From contig JARKPO010000049.1 of assembly GCA_029975215.1 (NCBI GenBank), forward strand, positions 16,002 through 80,001: a stretch of 64,000 nt of DNA, written 5' to 3'. The position numbers were made by a program, and so were the translations under genes. Positions 44,467-53,586 of this stretch are shown here, in pieces. A model generated the notes under the pieces. It ran no database searches. It was not told the origin of the DNA and worked only from the letters and a program-made list of their open reading frames with translations. Source of the stretch: Levilinea sp. GTDB taxonomy: Bacteria; Chloroflexota; Anaerolineae; Anaerolineales; Anaerolineaceae. Every line of letters starts with the position of its first letter. Position 1 is the stretch's first letter.

Positions 44467-47328
44467 GTGCGTCCTCTTCAACGTTTGCTCCTTGTCCGCC
44501 GCCGAAAGCAGGTTCGCCGCCCGCCCTCTGCCGCGGTCCTGCCGGCCTGGCTATCTGCCGCGGCCCTGGGCGGGCTGCTGGTCGTACTGCTCCTCTTCAC
44601 GGCGGGCGGCGCCTACGCCCGCCTGACCGCCGGTTTGCCCTCTTTGCAGCGTCTCGAAGCAGACCTGAACCCCCGCGACGGTTTGCTGCTGCAGCCCACC
44701 CGCCTGTATGACCGCACCGGCCAAAACCTGCTCTACAGTCTGGAATCCCCCGGCATTCCCCGCCGCTATCTATACCTTGACCCCACCGTCCCCGACCACC
44801 TTTCCCCCTACCTGGTGCAGGTCACCGTGGCCCTTAACCAGCCTGATTTTTGGGCCAGCCCTGGGGTGGCCTGGCGCAGCCTGACGGATGAACGCCCCCG
44901 CACCCTGGCCGAAGAACTGGTCAGCGATCTGCTTTTGGAAAACGAACCGGCGGGCCTGCGGCGAACCCTGCGCATGCGCCTGTTGGCGGCCCAGGTGACG
45001 GCACAGTACGGGCGCGCTCAGGTGCTGGAATGGTATCTCAACAGCGCCTATTTTGGCCGCCTGGCCTACGGGGCCGATGCCGCCGCCAACCTGTACCTGG
45101 GCAAATCGGCCAGCCAGCTAGACCTTCCCGAAGCCGTTCTGCTGGCCTCCGTGGCCCAATCTCCGGCCCTCAACCCGTTGGATGCGCGCACCGCCGCGCT
45201 GGAAAATTATCAGGCTGCCCTCCAACGCCTGCTGGCTCAGGGGGTGATCCAATCAGACACCTACACCAGCGCCCAGCAGGCCGCCCTCAGACTGCAAGAC
45301 CCGCCCGCCGATCCGGTGCAGCTCAGCCCGGCCTTCAACCGTCTGGTATTAGATGAACTCTATGCCCGCTTTGGCCGCGGCCGGGTAGAACGCGGTGGGC
45401 TGCGCGTGATCACCAGTCTAGATTACGACCTGCAGCGTCAGATCAACTGCGCCGCCCGAACTCAGCTGGCCCGACTGCAAGGGCTGACCGTTTCTGGCGC
45501 CGAAGACTGCGCCGCCGCGCGTCTGCTGCCCACCCTGCCGCCCGCATCACAGAGCCTCCCCAGCGGCAGCCTGGCCTCCGCCGCCCTCATCGACCTGCCC
45601 ACCGGCCAGCTTTTGGCCCTGCTGGGCGACACCACCACCGCCGGAGAAACGCCGCGCCTTTCCCCTCACCAACCTGGCAGTCTGCTGACCCCCTTTACCG
45701 CCCTGACGGCCTTTGCCCGTGGGTTTAGCCCGGCCTCCCTGGTTTGGGATATCCCCGCCAGCCTGCCTGCCGATCTGGCAGCGTACCGTCAGCCGGAAAC
45801 GGCCTACCGCGGCCCCCAACGCCTGCGTTTGGCCGTAGCCAACGACGACCTGGCCCCCCTGGCCCAGCTGCTGTACCAGATCGGCCCGGCCAACACCTGG
45901 CGGCAGGTAGAACCCCTGGGGCTGCCCCTGTTGGACGGGCGCTCCAACCCCGGCGAGCTGTTTTTCACCGGCGGCAGTGTCAATTTGCTGCAAATCGCCC
46001 AGGCTTACAGCACTTTTGCCAATCTGGGCGTGCAGCGCGGCACAGCCCGCAGTGCCGACGACCCGCTCAGCCCTGTAATTCTGGTCAGCGTGGAAGACGT
46101 CCACGGGCAGGTGTGGCTGGCGCCCTCTGCCCCCCAGGAAAATTCTCTGGTCAGCCCGCAGCTGGCCTATTTAATCCACCATATGCTGGCAGATGAACCC
46201 GCCCGCTGGCCCAGCCTGGGTTACCCCAACCCGCTGGAAACCGGCCGTCCCACCGGCGCCAAAACCGGCCAAACCGCCCGCGGAGATGAAGTGTGGGCCG
46301 TGGGATACAGCCGCCAGATGCTGAGCGTGGTGTGGATGGGGCTGCCCGCCGAAGCCCCCACCGAAGTGCGCCTCCAGCCGCGCATGGCCGCCGGGCTGTG
46401 GCACGCAGCTTTTCAATACGCCCACCGCAACCTGCCCCTGGCCGATTGGTCCGTCCCCGAAGGGCTGTCCACCCTCACGGTGTGCACCCCCTCCGGCAAG
46501 CTGCCCACCAGCCAATGTCCCACTCAAGTAGAAGAAATATTCCTGAACGGCTCTGAACCCGTCGAGGTAGACGACCTCTACCGCACCGTTCAGGTCAACC
46601 GCGAAACCAACCGCCTGGCCACCGTCTTTACCCCGCGCGAGTTGGTCAAAGAGCAGACCTATCTGGTGGTTCCCAGCGAAGCTCTGCCCTGGGCGCGCGC
46701 CGCGGGCATTGAACTGCCGCCTGATGCCTACGACGACATCTTGGTGCCGCCTCCCCTGCCGGGCGTGGTCATCTCCCAGCCGCAGATTTTCTCCTTTGTG
46801 CGCGGGCAAGTACCCATCCTTGGCGAAGCAGGCGGCGCAGGTTTTGCCTCGTACCGCGTGCAGGTGGGCGCAGGCCTCAACCCGCAGTCCTGGCTGCTGG
46901 TGGGCAGTGAAAGCCAGACCCCCGTCAGCGGCGGCCCTCTGACCTTATGGGACACCCAATCCTTGCAGGACGGCCTGTACGCCGTGCGCCTGGTGGTCGT
47001 CCGTCAAGATCAAAGCCTGCAAAGTGCCGTGATCCAGGTCAGCGTGGATAACACCCCGCCCCAGGCCGCCCTTACCTACCCTGCCCCCCAGCAGCGGTTT
47101 TCGCGTACAGACAGCCGCTCCATCAATTTCCTGGCCCAGGTCAGCGACGCCGGCGGCATCGCCCGTGTGGAATGGCGGCTGGACGGCATAAAAATTGGCG
47201 AAAATCAGCAAGCCCCCTTCAGCATCCCCTGGGTTCCCATCCCCGGCGAACATTCTCTGGTGGTGCGCGCCGTCGACCGTGCCGGGAACACCGCGGATTC
47301 ACCTGCAGTGGTTTTTGTAGTGGAATAA
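44467..47328 (+). CDS. catalytically degenerate class A PBP (PBP1C-like)
   Basis: 953 residues from a GTG start. Membrane helix (about 28-48), GT51 fold (about 70-270), linker, transpeptidase fold (about 365-670), PBP1C-like segment (about 670-760) and a C-terminal beta/Ig-like domain (about 770-950). The GT51 catalytic Glu pair is gone: A-L-N-Q-P-D-F (124-125) replaces A-x-E-D-x-x-F, and Met170 replaces the Glu of K-x-x-E. In the transpeptidase, SxxK is S405-L-L-T408 and SxN is D-D-L; K599-T-G stays. It cannot be a normal synthase. It may be a scaffold in wall synthesis, which is inference. Coupled to the TPR gene. Confidence 0.88.
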   Translation: MRPLQRLLLVRRRKQVRRPPSAAVLPAWLSAAALGGLLVVLLLFTAGGAYARLTAGLPSLQRLEADLNPRDGLLLQPTRLYDRTGQNLLYSLESPGIPRRYLYLDPTVPDHLSPYLVQVTVALNQPDFWASPGVAWRSLTDERPRTLAEELVSDLLLENEPAGLRRTLRMRLLAAQVTAQYGRAQVLEWYLNSAYFGRLAYGADAAANLYLGKSASQLDLPEAVLLASVAQSPALNPLDARTAALENYQAALQRLLAQGVIQSDTYTSAQQAALRLQDPPADPVQLSPAFNRLVLDELYARFGRGRVERGGLRVITSLDYDLQRQINCAARTQLARLQGLTVSGAEDCAAARLLPTLPPASQSLPSGSLASAALIDLPTGQLLALLGDTTTAGETPRLSPHQPGSLLTPFTALTAFARGFSPASLVWDIPASLPADLAAYRQPETAYRGPQRLRLAVANDDLAPLAQLLYQIGPANTWRQVEPLGLPLLDGRSNPGELFFTGGSVNLLQIAQAYSTFANLGVQRGTARSADDPLSPVILVSVEDVHGQVWLAPSAPQENSLVSPQLAYLIHHMLADEPARWPSLGYPNPLETGRPTGAKTGQTARGDEVWAVGYSRQMLSVVWMGLPAEAPTEVRLQPRMAAGLWHAAFQYAHRNLPLADWSVPEGLSTLTVCTPSGKLPTSQCPTQVEEIFLNGSEPVEVDDLYRTVQVNRETNRLATVFTPRELVKEQTYLVVPSEALPWARAAGIELPPDAYDDILVPPPLPGVVISQPQIFSFVRGQVPILGEAGGAGFASYRVQVGAGLNPQSWLLVGSESQTPVSGGPLTLWDTQSLQDGLYAVRLVVVRQDQSLQSAVIQVSVDNTPPQAALTYPAPQQRFSRTDSRSINFLAQVSDAGGIARVEWRLDGIKIGENQQAPFSIPWVPIPGEHSLVVRAVDRAGNTADSPAVVFVVE

Positions 47329-47353
47329 ATCCTAAGCCGTGAGGTTGTGCGCC

Positions 47354-47830
47354 ATGTCCCTTCACATTCGTCCCTACCAACCCGAAGACATCCCCTGGAT
47401 TCTGTCTTTATCCGACCGGCTGACTGCCTTTGACCTGCCCGCCTGGCGTCAGGCCGAAACCATCAACGCTGCCAATCAAGCCCTGCTGAAGAAAGCCCTG
47501 GAAGAGCCTGAGCCCGGCAGCACCTTCCTCATCGCTGAGACGGACGGCGGTGTCCGCGCTGGGTTTATCTTCCTTCAGACCGAGACCGAGTTCTTCAGTC
47601 ACCAGCCCCAGGGGTATATCTCCGATCTGGTGGTGCATCCTGACCACGAGGGTCAGGGGGTGGGCCGCGCCCTCCTGCAGGCCGCCGAAGCCTGGGCGCA
47701 GGACAACGGTTTTCCCGTCCTGACCCTGTTTGTCTTCGCCAGCAACACCCGCGCCCGGCAGTTATATGAGAAGGTCGGCTTTCAGGCCGATCTGATCAAA
47801 TACGCCAAACCCATCCCGCCCAAAGCCTAA
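47354..47830 (+). CDS. GNAT N-acetyltransferase
   Basis: 158 residues. Motif A is DHEGQGVGRALLQAAEAWA (about 98-116). Strand beta-4 ISDLVVHPD precedes it and N-T-R-A-R-Q-L-Y-E-K-V-G-F follows. The shape matches peptide/amine acetyltransferases of the RimI type. GAGG lies 9 bases before the ATG at 47354. The acceptor is unknown. Confidence 0.82.
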   Translation: MSLHIRPYQPEDIPWILSLSDRLTAFDLPAWRQAETINAANQALLKKALEEPEPGSTFLIAETDGGVRAGFIFLQTETEFFSHQPQGYISDLVVHPDHEGQGVGRALLQAAEAWAQDNGFPVLTLFVFASNTRARQLYEKVGFQADLIKYAKPIPPKA

Positions 47831-47843
47831 GCCCAATATAAAA

Positions 47844-47877
47844 ACAGGTCTCCGTGATGTGGAGACCTGTCCTTTTT
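47844..47877. terminator. bidirectional terminator
   Basis: ACAGGTCTCC (47844-47853) and GGAGACCTGT (47861-47870) pair perfectly with a 7-base loop. TTTTT follows on the plus strand and TTTTTAT on the minus strand. It serves both the GNAT and the M23 gene. Confidence 0.88.
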
Positions 47878-47911
47878 GGTTTTCAGCTCAAGGCTGCCGA
47901 GGGCAGCCGCT

Positions 47912-49024
47912 TTACGGCAGTACCTGCCAGGGGTTCACAAACCCGCCCATGTAGCGCACCTCAAAATGCAGGTGGGGGCCGGTAGAATTGCCCGTGCTGC
48001 CCGCCAGGCCGATGAATTGACCCTGTGAAACACTGGCGCCGCAGCGAACGTTGACCGAACTCAAGTGAGCGTACAGAGTGTGGTAGCCGTTGCCGTGGTC
48101 AATCATGATCATGTTGCCGTAGCCGCCGCCAATGGGGCCGGCATATACCACCACGCCTGAATCGGCCGCGTACAGGGGTGCGCCGGTTCCGGCCGCGATA
48201 TCAATTCCCAGGTGTCCTGACCAATAGTCGTTCCCCGATAGATAGTGATTATCCGCAGGCCAGACAAACGATCCGGTGCCAAACGCGCCGCCTTCCACCG
48301 AGCAGCCGCCAGGGATGCTCTTCGATGCTCCAGCACCCGAACGCCATACCGTCGGCACCACCCAGGTGCGCATCTCGCGCCAACCGCCCGGGATCATCAC
48401 ATACGAGCCGGGTTCGATCTGTGGGTTGGTCAAATCCAGCTTGTTCCCCGGCCAGCCCACAATGGCCGAAGCGTCCACGCGGTAGGTGGCCGCCACCTTG
48501 TCCAGGGTGTCGCCTTCTTTCCACTGGTAATAAATCCCATCGGTGGGTGGGATCTTCAAATCCAGCCCAATGCTGATCATGTGGGGGTCATCATTCAAAG
48601 CAGCGTAATTGGCCCACAGGATCGTCTCGGGCTTCAGGTCATATTTGTTGGCAATCCCAAACATGGAATCGCCTTTTTGCACGGTATATTCCACCACCTT
48701 ATCCCGTGCACGGGTGGGCAGAACGGTGTGCCCGTTGGTTTCGCGGGCAATGGCGTCTTCCACCGGTTCCGCCGGAACAAAGGTGGGCAGGGGGACGCTG
48801 GGCGCGGAGTGCAGAGATTCCAACACCTCGCTGTCCACCGCCGCCACTGCCTCGGTCTCGCTTTGCGCTGAGACTTTAAAAGGGATGCGGTCTCGTCCGA
48901 TCACCAAAAAAACAGTAAACACCACCATAAAGATGGCAACCCCCCACAGAGCTCCGGAAAACAGATTCAGTGCGATGCCCCACCCCTGAGTCAGTTTTCG
49001 CTGTGGGCCTAGCTTTTGTTTCAC
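47912..49024 (-). CDS. LysM-M23 peptidoglycan peptidase
   Basis: 370 residues. Membrane anchor (about 24-43), Ser/Pro spacer, two LysM motifs (about 110-157 and 164-212) and an M23 domain (about 240-370). Zinc ligands are kept: GHLGIDIA and HLHFEV. It should be a wall-bound endopeptidase that cuts peptide cross-links. It overlaps the stop of rho by four bases, so it is translated after rho in one message. Confidence 0.9.
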   Translation of the reverse strand: MKQKLGPQRKLTQGWGIALNLFSGALWGVAIFMVVFTVFLVIGRDRIPFKVSAQSETEAVAAVDSEVLESLHSAPSVPLPTFVPAEPVEDAIARETNGHTVLPTRARDKVVEYTVQKGDSMFGIANKYDLKPETILWANYAALNDDPHMISIGLDLKIPPTDGIYYQWKEGDTLDKVAATYRVDASAIVGWPGNKLDLTNPQIEPGSYVMIPGGWREMRTWVVPTVWRSGAGASKSIPGGCSVEGGAFGTGSFVWPADNHYLSGNDYWSGHLGIDIAAGTGAPLYAADSGVVVYAGPIGGGYGNMIMIDHGNGYHTLYAHLSSVNVRCGASVSQGQFIGLAGSTGNSTGPHLHFEVRYMGGFVNPWQVLP

Positions 49025-50295
49025 ATATCCTCCGTTAAGCTTTCCAGGAATTCCTGGTTATTCTTGGTGCGGCTCAGCCGCTGCAAAATCGCCTCGGTTC
49101 CCACCGCCGGGTCCATACCCGCGCCCTGGGGCGGCTGGCCGATCATCTGCAGATACATACGCCGCATCAGCCACGCCCGCGAAAGGATGTCCGGCCCTAA
49201 GAGCAAATCTTCGCGCCGGGTCGAAGAGCGTTCAATGTCGATCGCGGGGAAGATGCGCCGTTCCTGCAGTCTGCGGGACAGGTGCAGTTCCATGTTGCCG
49301 GTGCCTTTGAATTCTTCGTAGACCACGTCATCCAAACGCGAGCCAGTATCCACCAACGCCGTGGCGATGATGGTCAGCGAGCCGCCTTCTTCCAAATTGC
49401 GCGCCGCGCCGAAGAATCGTTTGGGTGGATACAGGGCCGAGGGGTCCATACCGCCCGAAAGCGTGCGGCCCGAAGGGTTAACCACCAGGTTATAAGCCCG
49501 CGCCAGGCGGGTGAGCGAGTCCATCAAAATTACCACATCGCGGCCCACTTCCACCAGGCGTTTGGCCCGCTCCAGGGTAATTTCGGCCGTGCGCACGTGC
49601 GAAGACACCGGCTCATCAAAGGTCGAAGCCACCACTTCCGCATCCACTGAGCGGTCCATATCGGTGACTTCTTCCGGGCGTTCGCCGATGAGGGCGATGA
49701 TCAAATGCACCTCGGGGTTGCGCACCGAGATGGAATTGGCGATCTGTTTCATGATGGTCGTCTTGCCCGCCTTGGGGGGCGAAACGATCATGCCGCGCTG
49801 CCCGCGCCCAATGGGCGAGATCAGGTTGATCAGGCGGGTGGATAATATGCCGCGGTCAGTTTCCAAATCAAAGCGTTTATCGGGGAAAATGGGGGTCAGG
49901 TTCTCAAAATTCGGACGGTTGCGCGCCTCTTCGGGCGTCAGGCCGTTGATGCTTTCTACTTTGAGCAGCCCGTAATGGCGTTCCGAATCGCGCGGTGGGC
50001 GTACATGTCCAATGACCAAGTCCCCAGCACGCAGGTCATAACGGCGCAATTGGGCCTGGGACACATACACATCATCCTGGCCCACTTGATAATTGGTGCG
50101 TAAGAAGCCGATGCCCTCATTCATAATTTCCAGGACACCGCCGCGAACTTCCAAGCCTTCCCGTTCAGCCTCAACCTGCCGAATACGAATCAGCAAGTTT
50201 TCTTTTTTAAGGCGGGCGGCGTTGGGAATGTTCAGCTCTTTGGCCGTCTCACGCAGCGACGCAAGTGGAACGTTTTCGAGTTCTAAAATTTTCAT
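49021..50295 (-). CDS. rho: transcription termination factor Rho
   Basis: 424 residues. N-terminal Rho_N helix bundle (about 5-45), cold-shock RNA-binding domain (about 50-120, with G-I-G-F-L-R) and RecA-like ATPase with Walker [10 protein letters not shown] (about 174-182), Walker [17 protein letters not shown], and R-loop A-L-V-D-T-G-S-R. All catalytic and ring-contact motifs of Rho are present. The leader is about 190 bases with a strong promoter and an internal hairpin. Confidence 0.95.
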   Translation of the reverse strand: MKILELENVPLASLRETAKELNIPNAARLKKENLLIRIRQVEAEREGLEVRGGVLEIMNEGIGFLRTNYQVGQDDVYVSQAQLRRYDLRAGDLVIGHVRPPRDSERHYGLLKVESINGLTPEEARNRPNFENLTPIFPDKRFDLETDRGILSTRLINLISPIGRGQRGMIVSPPKAGKTTIMKQIANSISVRNPEVHLIIALIGERPEEVTDMDRSVDAEVVASTFDEPVSSHVRTAEITLERAKRLVEVGRDVVILMDSLTRLARAYNLVVNPSGRTLSGGMDPSALYPPKRFFGAARNLEEGGSLTIIATALVDTGSRLDDVVYEEFKGTGNMELHLSRRLQERRIFPAIDIERSSTRREDLLLGPDILSRAWLMRRMYLQMIGQPPQGAGMDPAVGTEAILQRLSRTKNNQEFLESLTEDM

Positions 50296-50424
50296 AGGTC
50301 TGGAGTCTCTTTGATTGATTTATGCCTTAGTGGGGTGATAGAAAAAAGACAAAAACATCCCTGCCACGTGCGGGGTGCTGGTCATTTGTGTAAAGTCCAT
50401 ACTGCTCGCGGGATAAGAAGTTGC

Positions 50425-50446
50425 AGTCTGCGCTCAGGCGCAGACT
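50425..50446 (-). other. hairpin in rho leader
   Basis: AGTCTGCGC (50425-50433) and GCGCAGACT (50438-50446) form a perfect 9-bp stem with TCAG loop. It can be extended by GC/TGC pairs on the flanks. No T-run follows, so it is more likely an RNA-level control element or stabiliser than a terminator. Confidence 0.55.
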
Positions 50447-50490
50447 GGCAGGCGGCACCTGTCCAGAAGTTTGTTCGGTTTAACATATAA

Positions 50491-50519
50491 ATTATAGCAT
50501 GCGCAACAATTTCTCGCAA
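50491..50519 (-). promoter_or_regulatory. rho promoter
   Basis: Minus strand TTGCGA (50519-50514), 17 bases, TATAAT (50496-50491). Confidence 0.7.
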
Positions 50520-50684
50520 GCAACGCCCTTTTGAAATCCCAAAATACCTCATCCCCCTCAAATGCTACTAAAAGTATCATACCTGATTCTCAAAAAAAAG
50601 CAAGGGTGTGTACACAAAAACGTATGTGTTTTGTCCAGCCGGGCAGCTTTGCTTCCTTTTTCACAAATTTCGCGTGCGCTCCCC

Positions 50685-50721
50685 TTGACACCTTGGTCAA
50701 TTATGCTATACTGGGGTATAG
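50685..50721 (+). promoter_or_regulatory. promoter and candidate operator of the FmdB-CsoR-OsmC group
   Basis: TTGACA (50685-50690), 16 bases, TATACT (50707-50712). CTATAC (50706-50711) and GTATAG (50716-50721) form an inverted repeat around TGGG that overlaps the -10. Its GGGGTAT half matches the half-site of CsoR/CstR operators. Between this promoter and the rho promoter (50520-50684) nothing else is visible. Confidence 0.55.
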
Positions 50722-50748
50722 TATCATGACTGGAAGGAATGATCCGCT

Positions 50749-50961
50749 ATGCCCCTGTATGAATACCGCTGTTCAAACTGCGGCCGCAGCTTTGAAAAAA
50801 TGGTGCGCTTTTCCGATGCTCACCTGCTCCCCGAATGCCCCCACTGCCACAGTCCTCAGACCGAGAAGAAGCTCTCCACCATTGCAGCCAGCTTCTCTTC
50901 TGCGGGGGGCGCCGCCTCATCGGGCGGGTCTTCCTGCGGCGGCGGCGGTCGTTTCACCTGA
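50749..50961 (+). CDS. FmdB-family zinc-ribbon protein
   Basis: 70 residues. The standard FmdB start MPLYEYRCSNCGRSFE (first CxxC at 8-11) is followed by a second CPHC (about 30-33) and a Gly/Ser/Cys-rich tail. The family binds zinc and is often a putative regulator; its job is unknown. GGAAGG lies 8 bases before the ATG. First gene of a three-gene group. Confidence 0.85.
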   Translation: MPLYEYRCSNCGRSFEKMVRFSDAHLLPECPHCHSPQTEKKLSTIAASFSSAGGAASSGGSSCGGGGRFT

Positions 50962-51006
50962 GCGGGCTAACCGCACGGCTGCGTGTCAGCCGCTGGAGAT
51001 TTTGCC

Positions 51007-51288
51007 ATGATGATGCAGGATGATGCTGCCAAACAAAGAATCCTCGCCCGTCTGCGCCGCCTGGAAGGGCAGGTGCGCGGCGTGGAAGCCATGATCGAAC
51101 AGGACCGGGACTGCTCCGAGATTTTGCAGCAGCTCTCCGCCATCCGCTCTGCCGCCCTCAGCGCCAGCCAGGCGTTTCTGCAGGACTATGCCTCTTGCTG
51201 CATGCAGAACTTTGAACACCAAACCCCCGCCGAGCGCGAGGCTGCCCTGAAAAATCTGATCCATATGTTCGGAAAAACCCAAGCCTAG
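51007..51288 (+). CDS. CsoR-family regulator, CstR-like
   Basis: 93 residues, all-alpha DUF156 fold with L-R-R-L-E-G-Q-V-R-G-V. M. tuberculosis CsoR binds Cu(I) through Cys36-His61-Cys65. Here the same positions are Cys36, Tyr61 and Cys65, with an extra Cys64. Loss of the His and retention of two Cys match the persulfide-sensing CstR class more than copper sensors. It should repress its own operon until reactive sulfur oxidises the Cys pair. GGAG lies 8 bases before the ATG. Confidence 0.85.
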   Translation: MMMQDDAAKQRILARLRRLEGQVRGVEAMIEQDRDCSEILQQLSAIRSAALSASQAFLQDYASCCMQNFEHQTPAEREAALKNLIHMFGKTQA

Positions 51289-51299
51289 GAGTGTGCCTG

Positions 51300-51704
51300 A
51301 TGAGCCAAGCCCGTGTTCGCTGGATCACCGGAAAACAATTTGTTGGAACCGACTCCACCAATCATTCGGTGGTGCTTTCCACCCCCGATGAAGGGATCGG
51401 CATGAAACCCTCAGAGCTGATGCTGGTGGCTTTGGCCTCCTGCACAGCGGTGGATGTGGTGGAAATCCTCACCAAAAAGCGCACACCTCTGGAAAGCCTG
51501 GAAATTGAAGTGGACGGCCAGCAAGACAGCGATCCCCCGTGGACCTTCCGCAAAATTCACGTACACTACAAGCTGCGCGGCCAGGGGCTGACGGATAAAT
51601 CTGTGGCGCAAGCCATCGAACTTTCTGAGGAAAAATATTGCTCGGTCGCCGCCACCCTGCGCGGCGTGGCTGACATCACCACCTCATTTGAGCTGCTGGC
51701 CTGA
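51300..51704 (+). CDS. OsmC/Ohr-family peroxidase
   Basis: 134 residues. Reactive Cys48 (ALASCTAVD) and resolving Cys114 (KYCSVAATL) are in their canonical places, with E-Y/L-M-L-V-A before the first. OsmC proteins reduce organic hydroperoxides or related thiol oxidants via lipoyl or thioredoxin systems. The start at 51300 has TAGGAG upstream. The three-gene group with the sulfur-type regulator suggests thiol/sulfur stress defence. Confidence 0.88.
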   Translation: MSQARVRWITGKQFVGTDSTNHSVVLSTPDEGIGMKPSELMLVALASCTAVDVVEILTKKRTPLESLEIEVDGQQDSDPPWTFRKIHVHYKLRGQGLTDKSVAQAIELSEEKYCSVAATLRGVADITTSFELLA

Positions 51705-51857
51705 TTTTGCCGGTTTCACTCGCGCTGCCCCTGCACCTCGCCGGGGCGGCGTTTCCATTTATAACCAGGATGTTTTCTAATCTTTTCTTTCATTTCACGA
51801 AAAAAAATGATGTTATACTGATCAGCGAATGAGATGAATAGACAAGGAGACTGGACC

Positions 51858-52364
51858 ATGAAGACGCTGCTGATCATGCGCCATGCCAAATCTAGCTGGA
51901 AAGATGCCGAACTGCCCGATCTGGAGCGCCCGCTGAACAAACGCGGCAAACACGACGCACCCATGATGGGTGAGCTGATCAAAGATAAAGAACTCAGGCC
52001 CCAAGTGATCTACGCCTCAACCGCCAAACGTGCGCAGATGACCGCCGAAGAGGTGGCCAGCGCTTGTAAATTCAAAGGCGATGTCACCTATCTGGAGAGC
52101 CTCTATCTGGCCGAAACTGAGGGCATCCTGGATGTACTCCACACCATCCCCGACGAGATCGAACGCGTGCTGGTCATCGGCCACAATCCCGGTTTGGAAG
52201 GCCTGCTGCAAATGCTCAGCCGCCGGGTGGAATCTCTGCCCACCGCTGCCATCGCCTATCTGGCCCTGCCCATTTCACATTGGGCTGACCTCAATGGCCA
52301 GGTGGAATGTGAATTAGTGGAGCTGTGGAAGCCTCGCGAAATGAAGCACAAGTCCAAAAAATAA
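51858..52364 (+). CDS. sixA: SixA-type phosphohistidine phosphatase
   Basis: 168 residues, histidine-phosphatase fold. The phosphorylated His is in IMRHAKSSW (about 6-14) and the second His in VIGHNPGLE (about 106-114). Length matches SixA, which removes phosphate from HPt-type histidines or related proteins. AAGGAG lies 8 bases before the ATG. It is directly followed by thioredoxin. Confidence 0.88.
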   Translation: MKTLLIMRHAKSSWKDAELPDLERPLNKRGKHDAPMMGELIKDKELRPQVIYASTAKRAQMTAEEVASACKFKGDVTYLESLYLAETEGILDVLHTIPDEIERVLVIGHNPGLEGLLQMLSRRVESLPTAAIAYLALPISHWADLNGQVECELVELWKPREMKHKSKK

Positions 52365-52375
52365 AGAGGAACAAC

Positions 52376-52711
52376 ATGAGCGCATTTCAACCTGTGGATG
52401 AGCAAAACTTCGACGCAGAGGTGCTGCAATCCTCACTGCCGGTGCTGTTGGAATTTGGCGCGCCCTGGTGCGGACCCTGCAAGCGTATTGAGCCCCTGCT
52501 GGAACAGCTCGGCCAAAAATGGGCTGGGCGCGTCCGGCTGGCCCACGTGAACGTAGATGAGTGCGCCGGTTTGGCGGCCTCTTATGGGGTCATGAGCGTC
52601 CCTACGGTGATCCTCTTTGCGGGCGGGCAGGAAAAGGTTCGCCTGAACGGTCTGCAGCCTTTGGAAAACCTGATCGCCAAATTCGAACCGCATCTACCAT
52701 CCAAAAGCTGA
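52376..52711 (+). CDS. thioredoxin
   Basis: 111 residues, single thioredoxin fold with active site WCGPC (about 31-35), cis-Pro in SVPTVILF (about 76-83) and the usual K after it. This is the soluble general form, unlike the membrane-fused one at 6463. AGAGGA precedes the ATG. It lies 11 bases after sixA and ends in a strong terminator. It may recycle the OsmC and other thiol proteins nearby. Confidence 0.92.
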   Translation: MSAFQPVDEQNFDAEVLQSSLPVLLEFGAPWCGPCKRIEPLLEQLGQKWAGRVRLAHVNVDECAGLAASYGVMSVPTVILFAGGQEKVRLNGLQPLENLIAKFEPHLPSKS

Positions 52712-52733
52712 AGGTTTCCCCCTATAAAGATGC

Positions 52734-52759
52734 AAAACGCGCCGAACGGCGCGTTTTTT
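52734..52759 (+). terminator. rho-independent terminator
   Basis: AAACGCGCCG and CGGCGCGTTT pair around AA, followed by TTT. It ends the sixA-thioredoxin transcript. Confidence 0.88.
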
Positions 52760-52797
52760 GCTGCTCCGCAGCCTTGCAGCTACACCAATGAATGTTT

Positions 52798-53565
52798 CTA
52801 ATCATCGAGACGGCTGCGCAAAAACTGCTGCAAATCCGCCGCACATCTCTGCGGTTGTTCCAAAGGCAAGAGGTGGCCCGCTGCGGGGTACACCTGCACA
52901 GCTGCATTGGGCAGAGCGTGCAACCCGCTCACCACAGCAGGGGGCAGCAGCCGGTCGTGCTTGCCTGATGCCGCCCAGGTGTGCACATAACAGCGTTTCA
53001 AACGGCTGCGGCAGTCAAAGTGAGCGCAGGCTCGCCAATCCGCAATCAACACCCCCTGGCGCACCTTACGCACATCTCCCAAGACTCGCTCTTTGACAGC
53101 TTCGGGCGTCTCTGGCTGCACCAACCGCTCCGACAGCCAGTTCAGAGACGGCTCGGGCATTTTCTGGTTGTCCAGCAGGTCCAAAAACGAGGGCGGCACG
53201 TCAAAAAAGGGCGCGCTGCACAGCAGCGCCAGAGCCGCAGCCCGGTCAGGGTGTTCCAGGGTCAGTTGCAAAGCCACCGCCCCGCCCAAAGAATGCCCCA
53301 CCAGCGCCGCGCGAAATATTCCCAGGGTCCTCATCCATTCCAGCACCTGACGGGCATATTCCCCCACCGACTGCCGCGCCACCCCGCCCGACCGCCCGTG
53401 TCCCGGCAGGTCCAACGCGTACACATCCCAGCCGGCCATACGGCGAAACTCCCCGGGCCAAAACAGATGCGAACTGCCCGCCCCATGGATTAAGACCACA
53501 GGCGGCCTTCCAGTCTCCGCCCCCTGGTTGACGCGGGTGTACGCGATCCCTGCTGCTTCTGGCAT
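52798..53565 (-). CDS. alpha/beta hydrolase
   Basis: 255 residues. The nucleophile is in VGHSLGGA (about 89-96), the oxyanion HGAG (about 27-30), catalytic Asp in GKHDRLLP and His in AGHLLPLE. The fold is that of esterases/haloperoxidases or acyl-CoA-type lyases; the substrate is unknown. AAGGA is upstream of the ATG. It lies 21 bases after the kinase gene on the same strand and may be co-transcribed. Confidence 0.85.
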   Translation of the reverse strand: MPEAAGIAYTRVNQGAETGRPPVVLIHGAGSSHLFWPGEFRRMAGWDVYALDLPGHGRSGGVARQSVGEYARQVLEWMRTLGIFRAALVGHSLGGAVALQLTLEHPDRAAALALLCSAPFFDVPPSFLDLLDNQKMPEPSLNWLSERLVQPETPEAVKERVLGDVRKVRQGVLIADWRACAHFDCRSRLKRCYVHTWAASGKHDRLLPPAVVSGLHALPNAAVQVYPAAGHLLPLEQPQRCAADLQQFLRSRLDD

Positions 53566-53586
53566 ATAGCTGCTTTTCCTTCGGGC

